From Diploscapter coronatus (Eukaryota > Nematoda > Chromadorea > Rhabditida > Rhabditidae), in contig OZ038422.1 in assembly GCA_964036155.1 (NCBI GenBank), positions 3,247,201 to 3,311,200 of the forward strand: a DNA stretch of 64,000 nt, given 5' to 3'. A program made the translations under genes and the position numbers. The notes beneath the pieces were generated by a model. That model did not search any database, was not told where the DNA came from, and worked only from the letters and a program-made list of their open reading frames with translations. Positions 34,330 to 47,400 of the stretch are shown one piece after another (position 1 is the stretch's first letter; each line of letters starts with the position of its first letter).

Positions 34330-37300
34330 TTAACATAGCTGACAACTTTTTGCGCACTTGCTCTTCATGTAGTCCTGGAAGATCGGCTGGGTGCACATTC
34401 CGCTGTTCGCCCATCGTTCGCACCACGATCTAAGGTCATTCAAGCTTGAATTTAATCGATAAATTTTGAAATATATTTAAAAAATATCCGAGCATCGAAA
34501 TACAATCATCAATTTAGTCACTTAATCATTACAGTTTAGTACTGTTTTCTAGATTAGCTTCATAAAAGAAATTCCCTTCGACATCTTTGAATAGTTTATC
34601 TAAAGTTTTCTAGAATGCTTCAGAACAGTCGATATCGCGATAAAGATGAAATTGTTTGGTTTGATGATCGTCTTTGTGACATACCTTGAGTCCTGACATC
34701 CATTGTCCTCCTCTTCAATCGATGCATCACATTTATTGCAGCTTCGTGGACAATTTTCCCCCATGAACCTGACACTGAATCTGGAATCGCAATGACCGGC
34801 TCGGGCAAGGAACTCGCAGTCGCGTCGTCTGAAAGATCAACATTTTCAGTTACTAAATGACGACCTGACGACCCCTATAGTTATTGTGTCCCAAATGGCA
34901 ACACTATTTCTTTTCTTTCTTCTTTTCTAACAGTATTTTTGGGGGTGACTTTCTCTTCTCCTATCTCTCCTCGTGGTCAGCTTCTCCTCCCTTTCTTTGT
35001 GTTGAAATTATATCGCAATTGAGCGGTCTTTTATCTGTCTTGAATAAATATCCATTGTTAATCATTTTGTTGTCTGTATCTTTGTCAGCTAATTACTAAC
35101 CAACCCAGAAAGTCTCATCAAAGGTCCCTTTCTCTTCATATCGCTGTTGCCTCAACCTCAGCATTTATTTAGAATACACTTAATTGTACATGGTAAAATG
35201 CCGACGATCATTCGAGAATCACATCGATTTTTATCATTTGTCTTTCCACAATATAGCCTCCTAATTAATTTATAAGACTTACCGATCTTCACACTTCCTC
35301 TTCAGAATTAATTGCGACTTCGGCAGCTTCCCACTCTTTTCATTCGTCGTTGACCCCCCTCCACTCGCAGAATTCGTCCCAATCGCTCCATTTCCTGGTT
35401 TGACTGTAACGACGACGGGCTTTTTCGTGGCTGATTTTACTCGAGTAGTTGAAGCAGACGCTGATTCTGGGGTTGTTGCTGAAAACTCGGGGCAAATTTT
35501 GGAATATGAATAAAACTCAACTGAATAAACACTATCTCAAGGGTGTTTGAAATATTTGCAACTTGACGAGATATCGCACGATAGGTTAGAAGAAAATAGG
35601 ATATGATAAGAAAATTCTCTCCTTCTCTCACATGCTATTTTTCAAATTGCGAAATTTACAAGTTATCGGAAATCGAAATGAGAAAGATATGTTACAAAAA
35701 TGTTCCTATTTGATTAGAATTTAAAAGAATTGATGCGTTGTTTCGTGAACGGCGATTTCGATCGAATCGAATGACTCACAAAGTTGCGGGCAATTGTAGA
35801 GCTTATTGATTTTGTGCAAATCGTTCTCGCTGAACCCGACCCTCTGACCGATTTCCACGCCTTTCTCCTTCGGCTCGATCGTCGGTTTTCCGTTCTATGA
35901 TTAAATATATAGATTTTTAAAAATTACGAGAAAATGATATTTGTAACCTTAGAGAAAGCTGTTGGTGAATAATGCATAACCTAAAATTTAGTATTTTTAA
36001 GTAAGTTGATAAAAGCTCCCTACCGATCCATAATCGTACTTGGTATCCAGGTGATCGATGAGATTTAGCGAGTATTTATCGAATTGATCTAAGATTTTAA
36101 TTATTCCCTAATTCAATAGTTTATTTCTGAAAATATCACGATCGAAAATTATAATAGACATTGGATATTCAAGCTTTTTCTAAGTATTACAAATTTTCTA
36201 AAATTCAACCTTGTAATCCCGCCTCGACATTGCTCCAATTTATCGTTACGTAATCATCTCGATCTGCCCTACCTAAAATACCATTTTCCTTTATTATCTC
36301 CACAAAATTTAGTCAGAATAATTGTTCTCCATTTTCACGTTCAATGTTTCGAAACAAAAATCGGTTGTCATGGTTAGACTTGGAGATGTTTTCAACAAAT
36401 GAAAGAACAACATCCAATTGAAGAATATTTGAAGAAAGGTGATGTGAAAGAAAAACTCACTTTGTTCGTGGAAAAATCCGACCGCGTGCATCAGCTCACT
36501 AAAAATAAAAAATAAGAGAAGATCTGAAGGAAGTATTTTACTGAATTATAATTCCTTTCTGGATACATCCGTCACCAAGACTAACTGGCTGTTTCCCACC
36601 TAAAACGAAATTTTAGGTTTATTTTTTGAAAATGCGCATATTTTTCCATCCTTATAACTGGAAGGTCAACTTTTTGCAAAGTTTATAGTTTAGCATCATC
36701 AATTTTTTGCATGGGTCACCAAACTTGTAACTTTTTACAGTTGGATTGTACAACGATAATTACTCTGCTGCTGTTCTCTTTTATGCAGTAGCAAAATTGC
36801 TCCAGAGCCAGTTTTGATCCAAGCGAGGATATCGTTTTGCCAGAGGGAAAATCCGCTGGTTTCTGTCTCTCAAAATCTCATGTTATTTTCAAGATCAAAT
36901 AAAGCAAAAATCACTAGAAAAATTATGTACTTTTAACGAACAACAAGTTTAGGCAAATCAATATTTCTCAGTCAATAAAAATAAAGAAGAAGAAATACCT
37001 ATTCTTCCTACCAAAGAATAGCACCCATCGTCAGGCACAATGTGAATGTAATCCTGATCGGCGGCTGATTTTGGCGCAAAATCGATACACGTCTTTTTAC
37101 GGTACTCTTCGATTGCTTCAGCGATTTTGGAGCGGCTAAATTAAAGTTTGTTCTTAAAATGACGGAAGAAATAGTTTGATTAAGAATTGCAATGAGGCTG
37201 CTTATAAGATGATGCTTGGAACATAGAAAATAGTCGTAAAAGTTGATTTGGAAAAAGATTACCTATACGAAGAGTATTGCGAGGAAATCGTGTAGGGGAT

Positions 37301-38112
37301 CCGTCCATCAGTCCACTTCAAATACGTCTGTCGAACTGCGTTCCTCTGGACCCCGTAGATCCCGAAGGCCTGAGAGGGTCCGTCCGTCATGAAACTGCCG
37401 ATTGTGTGAGAGTTCATGCCGTAGTTTGCTAAATTGATATTATTCATGAGACTATACAAAGGCGGCAAGATTGAATTCATATTGATTGAAGAAAGTTTAC
37501 GAGAAATTTAGAAACATATATTCCGAATAACTACGTCTAATTTAGAGTTTACCAATATCTCCCTCAAACCGATTCGGCGAGTACATCGCTGTATTATTGG
37601 TATCGTTGACCGTAATCGGATCATTATGCTTGTAAACGTCCATCATTTGATAGTCGAATTCCGTCAACGACGTTTCCTCGTCCGGGACGTTTTTATTAAA
37701 AAACTGAAAATGCAAAGTTTTCAACAAAAGAGTCGACTTTTTCGGTAATTTGGATTTACCGAGACGTAGCTACATCTCGTCGTGGCAAAACAGTGTGCAA
37801 AAGCGAGATAGCATTCCTCTACAATATCTATCTCTCCTATCCTTACATCCTATTTCGCATAGTCGAGACATTTCCAAATTGCCACTTTGTCAAGAGACAT
37901 CATCACAGCTCATTCAAATTTCATGTCTAACATCGTCTAATGTCAAAAATAAACTTCGGAGATTAAAATTAAATAAACATCATAGCCAAATTTAAAAGAA
38001 AAAAAACTATAAAAATTTATAAACCCACAAAATCATGCTGTTCCTGAGCTTCTGCTACGCTCAAAATGGTCGGCAGAAACAGGTAGAAATTCGGTTTGAA
38101 GTCGAATTTCAT
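34330..38112 (-). CDS. Astacin metalloprotease (nematode NAS type) with two C-terminal ShK domains, 449 aa
   Basis: Thirteen exons sum to 450 codons in phase, from 38112-38029 (signal peptide, cleavage near AEA-Q) to 34429-34330. The propeptide ends with RFEGDI (exon 37703-37553). FEGD is the astacin aspartate switch that blocks the zinc in the zymogen. The catalytic domain begins about RNAVRQTYLKW. The zinc motif HELMHAVGFFHEQSR (HExxHxxGxxHE) is split over exons 36599-36542, 36498-36461 and 36272-36210. The Met-turn VMHY is in the 33-nt exon 35980-35948. A Thr/Ser/Lys linker (exon 35478-35283) leads to two six-cysteine ShK domains, the first from CEDRRRDC to SCNKC and the second from CQDSRSWC to the C-terminal SCQLC. 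All catalytic residues are present, so a secreted active protease is expected. The layout fits C. elegans NAS proteins with ShKT tails, but I do not assign a specific orthologue. Confidence 0.92.
37770..37885. repeat. Palindromic MITE-like element in astacin intron 1
   Basis: Contains the family core CCTATTTCGCATAGTCGAGA and ends in CCAAATTGCCAC. The other arm (GTGCAAAAGCGAGATAGC) is a degraded inverted copy. Weakest of the four copies. Confidence 0.45.
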
Positions 38113-38678
38113 ATAGAAAATGAATTGTAAATTCGCTTAATGCCGTATGTCGGTCGGGATTACGGATCGAAAGCCGGATATGTTGTCAAAGTCCAGGTTC
38201 AAAGAGGAAATAGCGTTTGAAAAGGATAGAGTGCAGAGACAATTGGAAATACAAATGGATGGCGACTCGCGCAAGCAGAAAAGGGACGAAAAGAGCCGGA
38301 AATCACTCCAGGGTAAATGGCGAAGGCACTGCGCGAAAAGGGGGCGGGCCGAAAGAAAAAAAAAACGATTTATGTGATTGTTCCAGGGCAAGTGGTTGGA
38401 TTAAATTTGTATCAGGTTTGGATACCTTTGGAATAAATTTTACTTTAGAAAGATGCTATACACATATAGGTTTCCTTGTAGTATTTAGCGTTTCTAGCTT
38501 TCTTTGTGGATTTCATTTGTTTAGATAGTTGCAAACTAATTTTAAGTTTCGACAAAATGCTAGATTTCTTTTCCAAATTTCATTTAATTTTTCCGAAATT
38601 TCAATTTTAAGTTTTAAACTTGTCCTCAATAACTACATGCTTGGAAATAAATTTTCGTACCGGAGATGCCAAGGAAAG

Positions 38679-38815
38679 GCTTTTTGGAAACCGTGAGACC
38701 ACGAGACGCGAAATAATACAGGGTTAGGGTAGGGTCTGAGATGATAGGCTTTCTTTTTCCATGCTATTTCTCAATATTTCATGTTTCGGATCTCGCGGTT
38801 TCCAAGTTGCTCAAA
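38679..38815. repeat. Inverted-repeat element, distant member of the 14522 family
   Basis: The arms TTGGAAACCGTGAGACCACG and, reversed, TTGGAAACCGCGAGATCCGA enclose a segment containing GAAATAATACAGGG and CATGCTATTTCTC. Same layout as the copy at 14522 but diverged. Confidence 0.55.
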
Positions 38816-40765
38816 GAAGCGTGACTTTTCTAAGTTCATTCGTTTCACACTTGAACTTGCACACTGTAACTACTGTGATTTACCATAAGTATGATCATCA
38901 ATTATTTACGAAAGCCAGGTGTCACAGAGTCGAAGCTTGAATCTGACTTTTGCTTTCTATCTTCCTACTGGTTATCCAGAGTTTCAAGATGTTCGACTGA
39001 AATTTAGATAACTATCACTTTCAGCAAAATACAAACTCAAGCACAACTTCAAAAAATTTAATTCTTGAAGAAGTGCGTAGTAAAAATAGTTAATGAACAA
39101 AATTGCAAACGCTTTTGGAAAGATCATATTTCAATCCTACATCCCGTGTGACGTAAATTCTCCTTCCTCCCCCCCAGACCGTGTTTTTTATCGGTCATCG
39201 TTTGTGACTGATCCCGCAGACCGGACGGCATTTCATTTCGTCCGTCTGCTTTTTCGATTTCCTTGCCGATGATCTGCCCGTTTCATCTCACTGCATTCAT
39301 CAAGCCGATCGAGTCGATTATGACCTATCAATGGGCAGCGCGCGCCAAGCATTGTTTGCAGACGCGGTCGATGGCCGACGGGGCGAGAAGTGCGAGCCAA
39401 ATCATCGACGAACGAAGAAAAATCGAATCAAGAAAAAGCAAGATGCTATATATTTAAATCGTACAAATTAAAATTACTCTACTGAAATGACGATTAAAAT
39501 TTTGTGAAGATAAATCATTTTTATCAATGCAATTTTCATGATCTCTAGTAGTCTTGATTTTAATATTAATACTCATGTTCTCCAGCCGTCAATTTTCGAT
39601 TAAAGTATATTTGAATTTTAAATTTAGAGGTTCGAAAATGAAACTCGTATCAAATTTTAGCCAAAAATCAAACAAATTCGTATTCGAAAACAAGCAGAAA
39701 AACTTTTCGAAGAAACCATTCTGTTTTAATTCATTTGGGGCCGACAAATCCAGTCTGATATGTAAAATGTTCTTCGTAGTGATATTCTACCAATTATCTA
39801 TTCGACTTCATCACATGTAGCTCATATTTTATAATTTATGCTAATAAATTATTTCGACCTTATTGAACAAGGCAAGCTATGGAAAATTCGTAAAATTTTA
39901 CTATACTTTGTTGACTTTTTACTACTTTATAAGCTTTACAGCTATCTGAATCAGTTTATTTTGTGATTCTGATTCTGATTAGACTTGCCTCCATTTCCCC
40001 AATGCCTACCCCTTTGCAGATAGTCAGATAAAGATAACGGGATTCGGGCAGATACGCCCTCTCATTCGGCTGAAGTCTTCTGATTCTTTTCCTTCTCAAA
40101 TCCTTTGTTATTTTCACGATCCATCGATATTCAAAAGACGAAGAATAGCGTGTAAATTGAAGATAACAAAGGAGAAAATAATAGATATAACGAAGCCGAC
40201 ACATGACAGAGAGATGGGTGAAATGTAGAGAGTAAATCGAAATTTGTGAACATTCACGAGTTTCGGTAAATTTGAAAATCGAGGGTGAAGATTTAAAAAT
40301 TTGGAATTTTCTTCGATGGGCATAATGCTCCGAATCTATTTGATCAATCCTCTCAAAGATGAGTAACATCATTTGAGAAAGCATGAAAATGTTCCCTTAG
40401 AAATCAATCCTAGTGTTTGCAAACTTATGGCGCGCCCTGTAACGATCTAGAGATATAGACGATGGACAATTCATAGAAGGAAAGTGAGAGAGACTGCGGC
40501 CGTCAGCAGAGACTCTGAAATGCAGAAAATCGACTAGAGATATATCTGGGAGAAACAATAAAAGTTTGGGGAGAATCTAAGAAGCAGAGGGAGAGATTTG
40601 GAAAGATCGCGAATAACTGGGAGAGATTGTGAGAAGCAGGCAGAAGCCACGAACATGGGGAAACTGAATCGCTGCTGCTGCTGCTTTGCGTCGCGCGGCG
40701 CCATTTACTGCCTCCCTGCCACAGCCGACACCACTTAAAGCCGACTGAAGCTGTAACAAGCCCGC

Positions 40766-40880
40766 TGATAACCAAGCTGATAATCACTCTACCGATAAGC
40801 AGAGATAAGATTGTTATCGGCCAAATTTGATATTCTTAGCTGTACTGATAGGATACCATAAAACTGTTATCAGATTATCG
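40766..40880. promoter_or_regulatory. Homotypic cluster of GATA-factor sites upstream of the cystine-knot gene
   Basis: Within 115 bp there are TGATAA at 40766, TGATAA at 40778, AGATAA at 40803, TGATAG at 40846 and TTATCA (reverse of TGATAA) at 40867. CGATAA or its complement occurs at 40793, 40814 and 40875. Five fit WGATAR strictly. The cluster lies 170-280 bp before the ATG at 41048. In nematodes TGATAA is the preferred site of intestinal GATA factors such as ELT-2, so endodermal expression is a reasonable inference. Confidence 0.5.
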
Positions 40881-41047
40881 CTACCATCGGCGAAAAATCT
40901 TGATATTCTGATTGCACTGATCGGCAGATTATTGTTGACTGTAAAATCAGCTTGATTTGGAGAGATATCCATTGAGGCTAATCTTGCGTATCGAAAATCA
41001 GTTCTTCTAGCTGATCGGTTTAAAAATTGTGATTTCAAATTCAATTG

Positions 41048-43796
41048 ATGGCGACTAACTTCCATCCGCTCTACGGTATTCTTACCATTCTACTACTAAA
41101 GCTGCACTATTGTTCAATGATGAAGACGATTGATTTGGAACATATTTCGGGTAATCACTTGATTTTTAATGGAACAGTCTTTCCGTGCATCGTTTCTCTC
41201 GACGAAAATCATCAATAATTAGAAGGTCTATTTCTTAAAAGTAAATTCTTTATACAAGCAATAGCATGGGTATAGTGTGTATAATTTAATTACCCCAGTC
41301 ATCTCCAATTATCGATTTTAATAGATGGCAAATCTTCACCATCGCATGCAATCGATCAGACTCATGTCATAACTTCATTCACTCAAATCCTGTTCCCCTT
41401 TCTCTTGTTCCTTCCACCGCTTCATTTCGCCGTTTTCTCTTCAATTTGCCTCATTATTTTGCTTTTTCTGCTTCTGTATATCTGATCCGAGATTTCAATA
41501 GACAAGCCTTGAGAAAGAGATTCAGGCTTCACTTCCAATTTCACTGAATTCGAAGATGCAAAATTCGTATTCACCACGAAGCGCAGCTTGCAGAGATAAT
41601 TAATGCAAGACGATCGTGATTGTTGATAATGGAAATTGACAGCTTGCAAAATTTTGAAGGGATGATTCATGAACAGGATTTGAATCTGAATTTGTGTTAA
41701 ACCATTCAAATTTTCATACTAGTTCGTGGGAACAAGAGAATTGTCCCAAATTCATGTAAAATCATTCCAATGAAGTTGTGAAAGGTATTTGAATCTTAAA
41801 AAAGTGTCAAATAGATTCCTTAAAAATTGCTTGATTTTAGTTGGCGAGCTCAAACGAATGCAGTCCTATCTATCAGATCAGCTGAAGAAAGTCGAAGAAG
41901 CTATCGAGAGGACGCGGAGGAAAAGGGCCACGTCACCTTTGTCAGCGTCGTTGCCTAACAGGTAGTGTAATTTTCACTCGTATTTTACGGTTGATAGTGC
42001 AGCCGAAATGGATGAAGAATTAACGACGAACTATTTCCAGAGAGTCCACCTATTTCTTGAATCGTATCGGAGCCTTGAGACAGTCACTCCAGGAAAAGGA
42101 AAAATCTCGAGAGCCCAAAACAACCTCGAATATCGTCAACACCACTGGAGAATCGATAGATTCGAGACCGAATAATTCGAAGTTTGACGGGCAATTACCT
42201 GCTAGTGTAGGTTTCAACATTTTCGAACACAATTGATATAGACATACGGGCAGAACTCAGTCTGACCACGGAATCAAAAACTCGAAAAATTGAAACAAGA
42301 CATTCCTATATGGAATCAAATTCCGTGCTTCAGATCAACGATACCCTTAACGAGTGCAAGCAACTAACCCAGCCCGAGCTTGTGGCCGAACTCAAGCAGA
42401 AGGGCACCTACAACCCAGAGCTGATGGCTTGGGACGCGATCGGTGTGATCAGATTCTTGGATAGGACAATCCATGATAATTACCAGGTTGGTTTCAATAT
42501 TTCAAGGGTCAGATTGATCGATACTGAAAGTAATTTTTATGTGCCGCCGGCATTTCAAAATATTCAACTTTACAAATCCCATGGTCACTTTATAAATCAA
42601 TCGTTGATCCGTCCAATAGGTTTCTTCATCATGGCACCTTTAATCATGAAACGTATTAGTTTAGCGTCAACCCCAGTCACGAAACAAGCAACAAACAGAA
42701 GAGGTGGTTGAACGAAATGTCGAGGCCCTCGCTAATCTGATGAAGGAACTCAACGTGTCTTGCGATGTTAAGACTCCAGCCATCAGAGCTCGACTTCAGA
42801 ATATCACTTTGTAAATACTTTGAACTTGAACAATCTGAAACCCCTATGACACGGATAATGTCCTCCTAGCTTTTTATCGGTCATCTTTCATGTCATAATG
42901 TTTTGCAAAGATAAACGAGTTGGGTTAGCTGGTTAGAAAATAACGACTAAAATTTAGTTCTGAGCCTCGGAGGAGTATTTTATCGCCTTCAATTCGACGA
43001 ATGAAGCGGATGGATGAAGTTGAGGAAATCTTCGCCTGGCTCAACAGCACTGACTTCTCGCACACGAATTTCGATCGACTCCACGATCAACCGCTGACCG
43101 TGGAAGATGACAGAAATGCTCCTAGGCAAAAGTTGATTGGTAAGTTATTTCATCTGTAACGTTTCAGGCCAGTAGCCAAAATGTTATATCTTTCAATAAA
43201 TAGGATGTGCATAAATTTGACACACACATCTGTACAATTATTTCATCTGATCATGCTTTCTGTTAGTCAATTCTCTTCGAATTCACGTTATCAATGCCAA
43301 TGATTATGGTTTTATTCTAGGCCAATTTGGAAATACTTGTAACATGTGTAAAATGTTCGGACGTTTTGCTCACTCAAACTTATTACTTCAGGCGAATCCC
43401 ACATAGTCCCATTTGGATGCGATAAACGTGGTGCAGAAGAGGATGGCTACTTACGTTTGTGTGGTGCTTGTCAGGCTATTCGGAAATTGCCTGACACTTT
43501 CTTCCCGCCTTTCATCAACGAAGTCACTTGTGATACGGATAAAGCCTGCCTGTATTTCTATGATTATCGTAAGCCATTATGTTTTCCCGTCATCAGTTAT
43601 CATGATAGTTTTTTGAGTTTCATGATAAATATAAGATTCATTACAGCGTAACTTGAAATTTTTAGCACACGGAAAATGTCGTCAGAAACACATGAACTTC
43701 GTGGTATTGCGAAATATCGGAACGAAAAATTGTCAAATCTGGAAAAAGTTCAACCTGAATGTACGAGTTTCATGCGAATGCTTCGTTGGTAAGTAG
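41048..43796 (+). CDS. Secreted precursor with trunk/PTTH/noggin-like cystine-knot domain, 410 aa
   Basis: Eight exons in phase: 41048-41150, 41841-41961, 42041-42204, 42254-42486, 42689-42810, 42958-43139, 43392-43568 and 43666-43796. Exon 1 is a signal peptide (PLYGILTILLLKLHYCS). A polar, helical propeptide follows, with a furin-type RRKR at about residue 58 and RRMKR near 280. The last ~110 residues hold nine cysteines: GC, LCGAC, FFPPFINEVTC, DKAC, HGKC, KNC and a final SCEC. Noggin has the similar FWPRYxKEGSC, an SxxC...C step, a TVLR strand, a C-x-W step and a CKC end. Here FVVLR and CQIW sit at the matching places. Trunk and PTTH share the pattern. I infer an extracellular dimeric ligand or antagonist. 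The exact subfamily is open. The intron-5 acceptor (42688, AAACAAG) is unusual but keeps phase. Confidence 0.8.
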
Positions 43797-44435
43797 AGAT
43801 TATAGGTTTGTTAAAAGGGATATTTTTAGATGAGATGTCATTTTTCGCCAAATACGTGTGATCTTCATTACTTCTGTTGGATGATTGTTTTGTTAAGCAC
43901 CATATTTTGATTCTGGTCACGGGTATGTCACGGAGAAAGCTTTGGATAATCTTTTTTTTTTTTTTTTTTTAAATAATTGTTAGCTTTTCCCTTATAATTC
44001 ATAACTTCGAATCTCATATAGTCTAGTCATGTTAGTTTGACAAATTAGTTATATCACTATATTTTTAAAAATATTTCAAAACAAATTGCAACATAGTCAC
44101 TTCAAATAGCGAAATTTACTTCATGCAGGTACATTCAATCTCAGATTCAGATGATGATAGTCATTTATTGAAAATCAATAATTGAGACGTAGAATTTTGA
44201 GCGAAAAATAAATTTCAATCTGGAAATCTCATGATATCAAAAGATGAAAAAAGTCTAAGAAGCACAATGCACCAAAGCTGTGATTTTCATTCGATTCTAT
44301 CTCATGTTTTGATATTACAAGATTCCAATATTCGGTTTAATTTATCACTTTTATCACAATACTTATCACTTGTTACCATTTTGTGAAATTCGGAAATAAA
44401 ATTGCCGCATAAAAATATGTTGAATAAAGTAATTC
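43797..44435. other. 640-bp gap between convergent genes
   Basis: AT-rich, with an uninterrupted T run of about 18 at 43953. I checked the minus strand for a homeodomain (WFxNxR) belonging to the MEIS-like gene and found none. Otherwise featureless. Confidence 0.6.
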
Positions 44436-47400
44436 CTACTTTCTCGATTCGACTTCTTCGTCTTGCACTTGATTTACAGCAACTTCCGAATTTTCATTAA
44501 CCAGGGCTTGACGTTGCTGTTGGACAAAGTTTGCGAGGTGAGCGAAAAATGCCGTTGGAAATAGATGCGGTGGAGTTACTACTGAAGGCTGAAAACAATA
44601 AGTTTCAAAAAAGTTGTGCATCTATAAATTCTCAATGTAAACAACAATACAATCTATAGGGATTTTACTAAAAATTATAAAAGCAATTGATAAATTTACG
44701 GATTTTGACACGTGAACAATGATTGAAAATCTGTACAAAGCGTGGAAGAATGAAAAATGCAACAAAAATCGATAAACAATTGAAATTACTTACGGTCTGC
44801 ACTTCATCAGTGTCGCTTTCCGCTGTCTGGCTACTGTTGGGAATTTGTAAAGGTATCGAGAATATTCCTTGGGGAGTTGTTAGAGTCGCTAAGGCTCCAT
44901 TTGAAAATAACGATGATGAATTTGATAGTCCATTGTCCGTTAGCTATAATTTTGCACTTATTTCAGCCATACTTGAAGTTAATAGGGTTTGAAAAGAATA
45001 GAAGAATCTTACGAGAGTCATTCTTCCTTCTGAATCTGATAGGTCATCATCACTATCCGCACTAGGACCGATAAGAGTTTCATGGGATACTAACTTTCGA
45101 ATTACGGCTAAAATTGCTATTTTAGGAAACTTTTGGAGGATTGAAAATTTACCCGTGTATTTCTGATTGAATTGTTCGGTTAATTTCGCAACTCTTTCCA
45201 ATTCTGCTAACTGTCTTCGTAAAACTCGGACGGATTCAACCATTAGATCGTCGATTTCAGAGTCGCCAGTCAACATTTTATGTCCAGATGAGGAGAGGCT
45301 TTGGAGAAGCTAAAACTCCTTTTTATTCAATAAGTTCAAAATTTTAGCTCATTTTCTGAAACTTCTGAAGGTTTGATCCAGATGCAGATTCAGTTGCATT
45401 GTCTTGACTACGGAATATTTCAAATTTTCATAAGAATATTGATAAAGTAAAATTTTTGATGTGTTCGTCAAACTAGTGATAATTATTTGCGTAATTATCC
45501 TCGAGTAATTTTAACAAGATCTACCATCATCTTCAGAACTATTATTGTCGTTTGTTTGTTGCTGCCGTCTATATTTATCGATGATTTCTGTCGTTTGACG
45601 CCTATTTTCTATTTTCTCTAGCTCATTTCAAAAGTGTCTGCTTGAGATTTGCATTTGGCTGTGTTTGCTTGTAGAGCAACCGGTAATTGTCGAGTGCTAC
45701 TTGCTTTGATCCTGCCATTCTGCTTTTGACAAGGCGCAAGTTTAGCAGCCGTGTTTTATGTCGATTGTTTGCACCGTTCTTTCAGAAAACGAGCCTATTT
45801 AGTGGGAATTGCAAGCATGATAAACGCAATTATTATAATCCGTAGTTTATGCAGCTTAGAGTTTTCTTGAGTTTACATAATTTAGCAAAAAAGCACAGAT
45901 AAATGTTGATAATTATTAGTTTTCAGAATATTTAACAAGTTCGCCAATAAATAATGACGCAGGCGACATAAACCTAGTACATCGAACTCTATAAATGATT
46001 CCAAAAGTACATTTGAAGCATATTTAACTTTTTCATAACATTGTAAATATTTCTTGTGTGAAGTGAATCAGATCTGAGTTTATCTTACACCAAATCGCGA
46101 CCAATTGAATCATAGCAAATAGTTCTTTCGATTAATGAGTGAGTATATTTCTAAATGTTCGATATTTCATTAGTTTTGAATCACCTCTGATGAACTAAGC
46201 GTTTCAAATGACAGTTTCGATTTTATAAACATGAATAATTTTTAAATGCTCAAGATATGTTTCACAGAATTTAGTCTTCAAAACTAGTCTTTAGATTTTC
46301 AATTTTTGACGTTTAGTGTTTTCTACTCAACAGCAACAGTAACTCACCTCAATATTGCGCGCATGATTTCGTTGAATCATTTCACTATTTGAATTGCGCT
46401 TTCGATAGCTTTGATTGCGGATTTTAAGATTTTCAGATATCATGAAAAACTTTTCTTTTCCCCAAGTCAAAGGGCAAAGAAATAAAGAAACAATGACAGA
46501 GTAAAGAGAGTTAGCTAAGAAAAAGACAGACAATAAGCCGGTTGTAGGTAAGTTGGAGAGAGAAATAAAGTAAATCATAAAGATAGGATAGGATATTGGA
46601 GATAAAGATAGCAAAAATCAGAAAGAGTCCGTATTTCATTGATGTCTAAAGAAAACATACAAAAAATGTCAAGCATGTTGAATAGAGGGCGGAGCACTGT
46701 TCTGAATTGAAGATGGGGACGAAGGTCGAGACATTTCTATTTTGCAGCTATAATTTCGTCTGATTCAAAAATTTCTACAATATTTTCCTGTATTCTAATT
46801 CTCAGCCGCTAAATCTACGCTATTCGCTACTTTTTCTCTTTGCAAACAATTCGCATACTATTCAACGATACTTTGTTTCTCTCCGCTAAAACTTACCGCA
46901 GTATTTCGTATTTACTCTAACGTTCTGGCACGCAATTTCACGTAATATTTCTGGTGTACTTTACGCTTTTCGAGTAAATTCACACACTATTTCGTTTGTG
47001 TTGTCTTTCCCTGGAGCCAAAAAATCGACCTCTGTTGAAAGCTAACAGAGTAGGCGTGACTCTGCGAGCTGTTTTACCCGCCAAGTGTCGAATTGTGCAT
47101 TGTCGAGGTTCGGGTTCAATCCTAGTGTCTAATTGGCGACGACGAACTCGAGACGAGATTTTATTTGAAGTATTTTTGTTTTCAGACTAGCTGTATAATT
47201 GTTTTTGTTTATTATTTTTGGTAGATATCTAATTTTTCAAAACTTATTTAGTAATCTATCAGAATTCATTTCCAAATTTTCTGCATTAACTTTTTGTCAT
47301 ACGAATCCATCAATAGTTGGCCTTTTATTGAAAGTTTTTAATTTTTCTAGATCGATATGTTTCAAGATATTCTGTCTTTTTAATCAAAATAATGAGATAT

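Larger units (their letters stand above)
38113..41047. other. Divergent intergenic region between astacin and cystine-knot genes
   Basis: About 2.9 kb shared upstream DNA. It holds a palindromic repeat at 38679-38815, a GC-richer patch at 39160-39430 with overlapping frames but no splice structure, a (GCT)5 run at 40671-40685 next to GC-rich sequence, and a GATA-site cluster at 40766-40880. No gene supported. Confidence 0.55.

Noticed and set aside
39160..39457. GC-richer open frame starting near 39263
   Set aside because: No splice acceptor or donor in phase, no signal peptide or domain, and similar GC patches at 49.1 and 50.1 kb also lack exon borders. Left as possible regulatory DNA.
43797..44435. 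Searched for a TALE homeodomain downstream of the MEIS-like stop
   Set aside because: No WFxNxR or PYP-loop sequence in any minus-strand frame; the DNA is AT-rich and featureless.
47085..47145. B-box-like GGTTCAATCC suggesting a tRNA
   Set aside because: No pairing T stem around it, no A box at the right distance and no acceptor stem.
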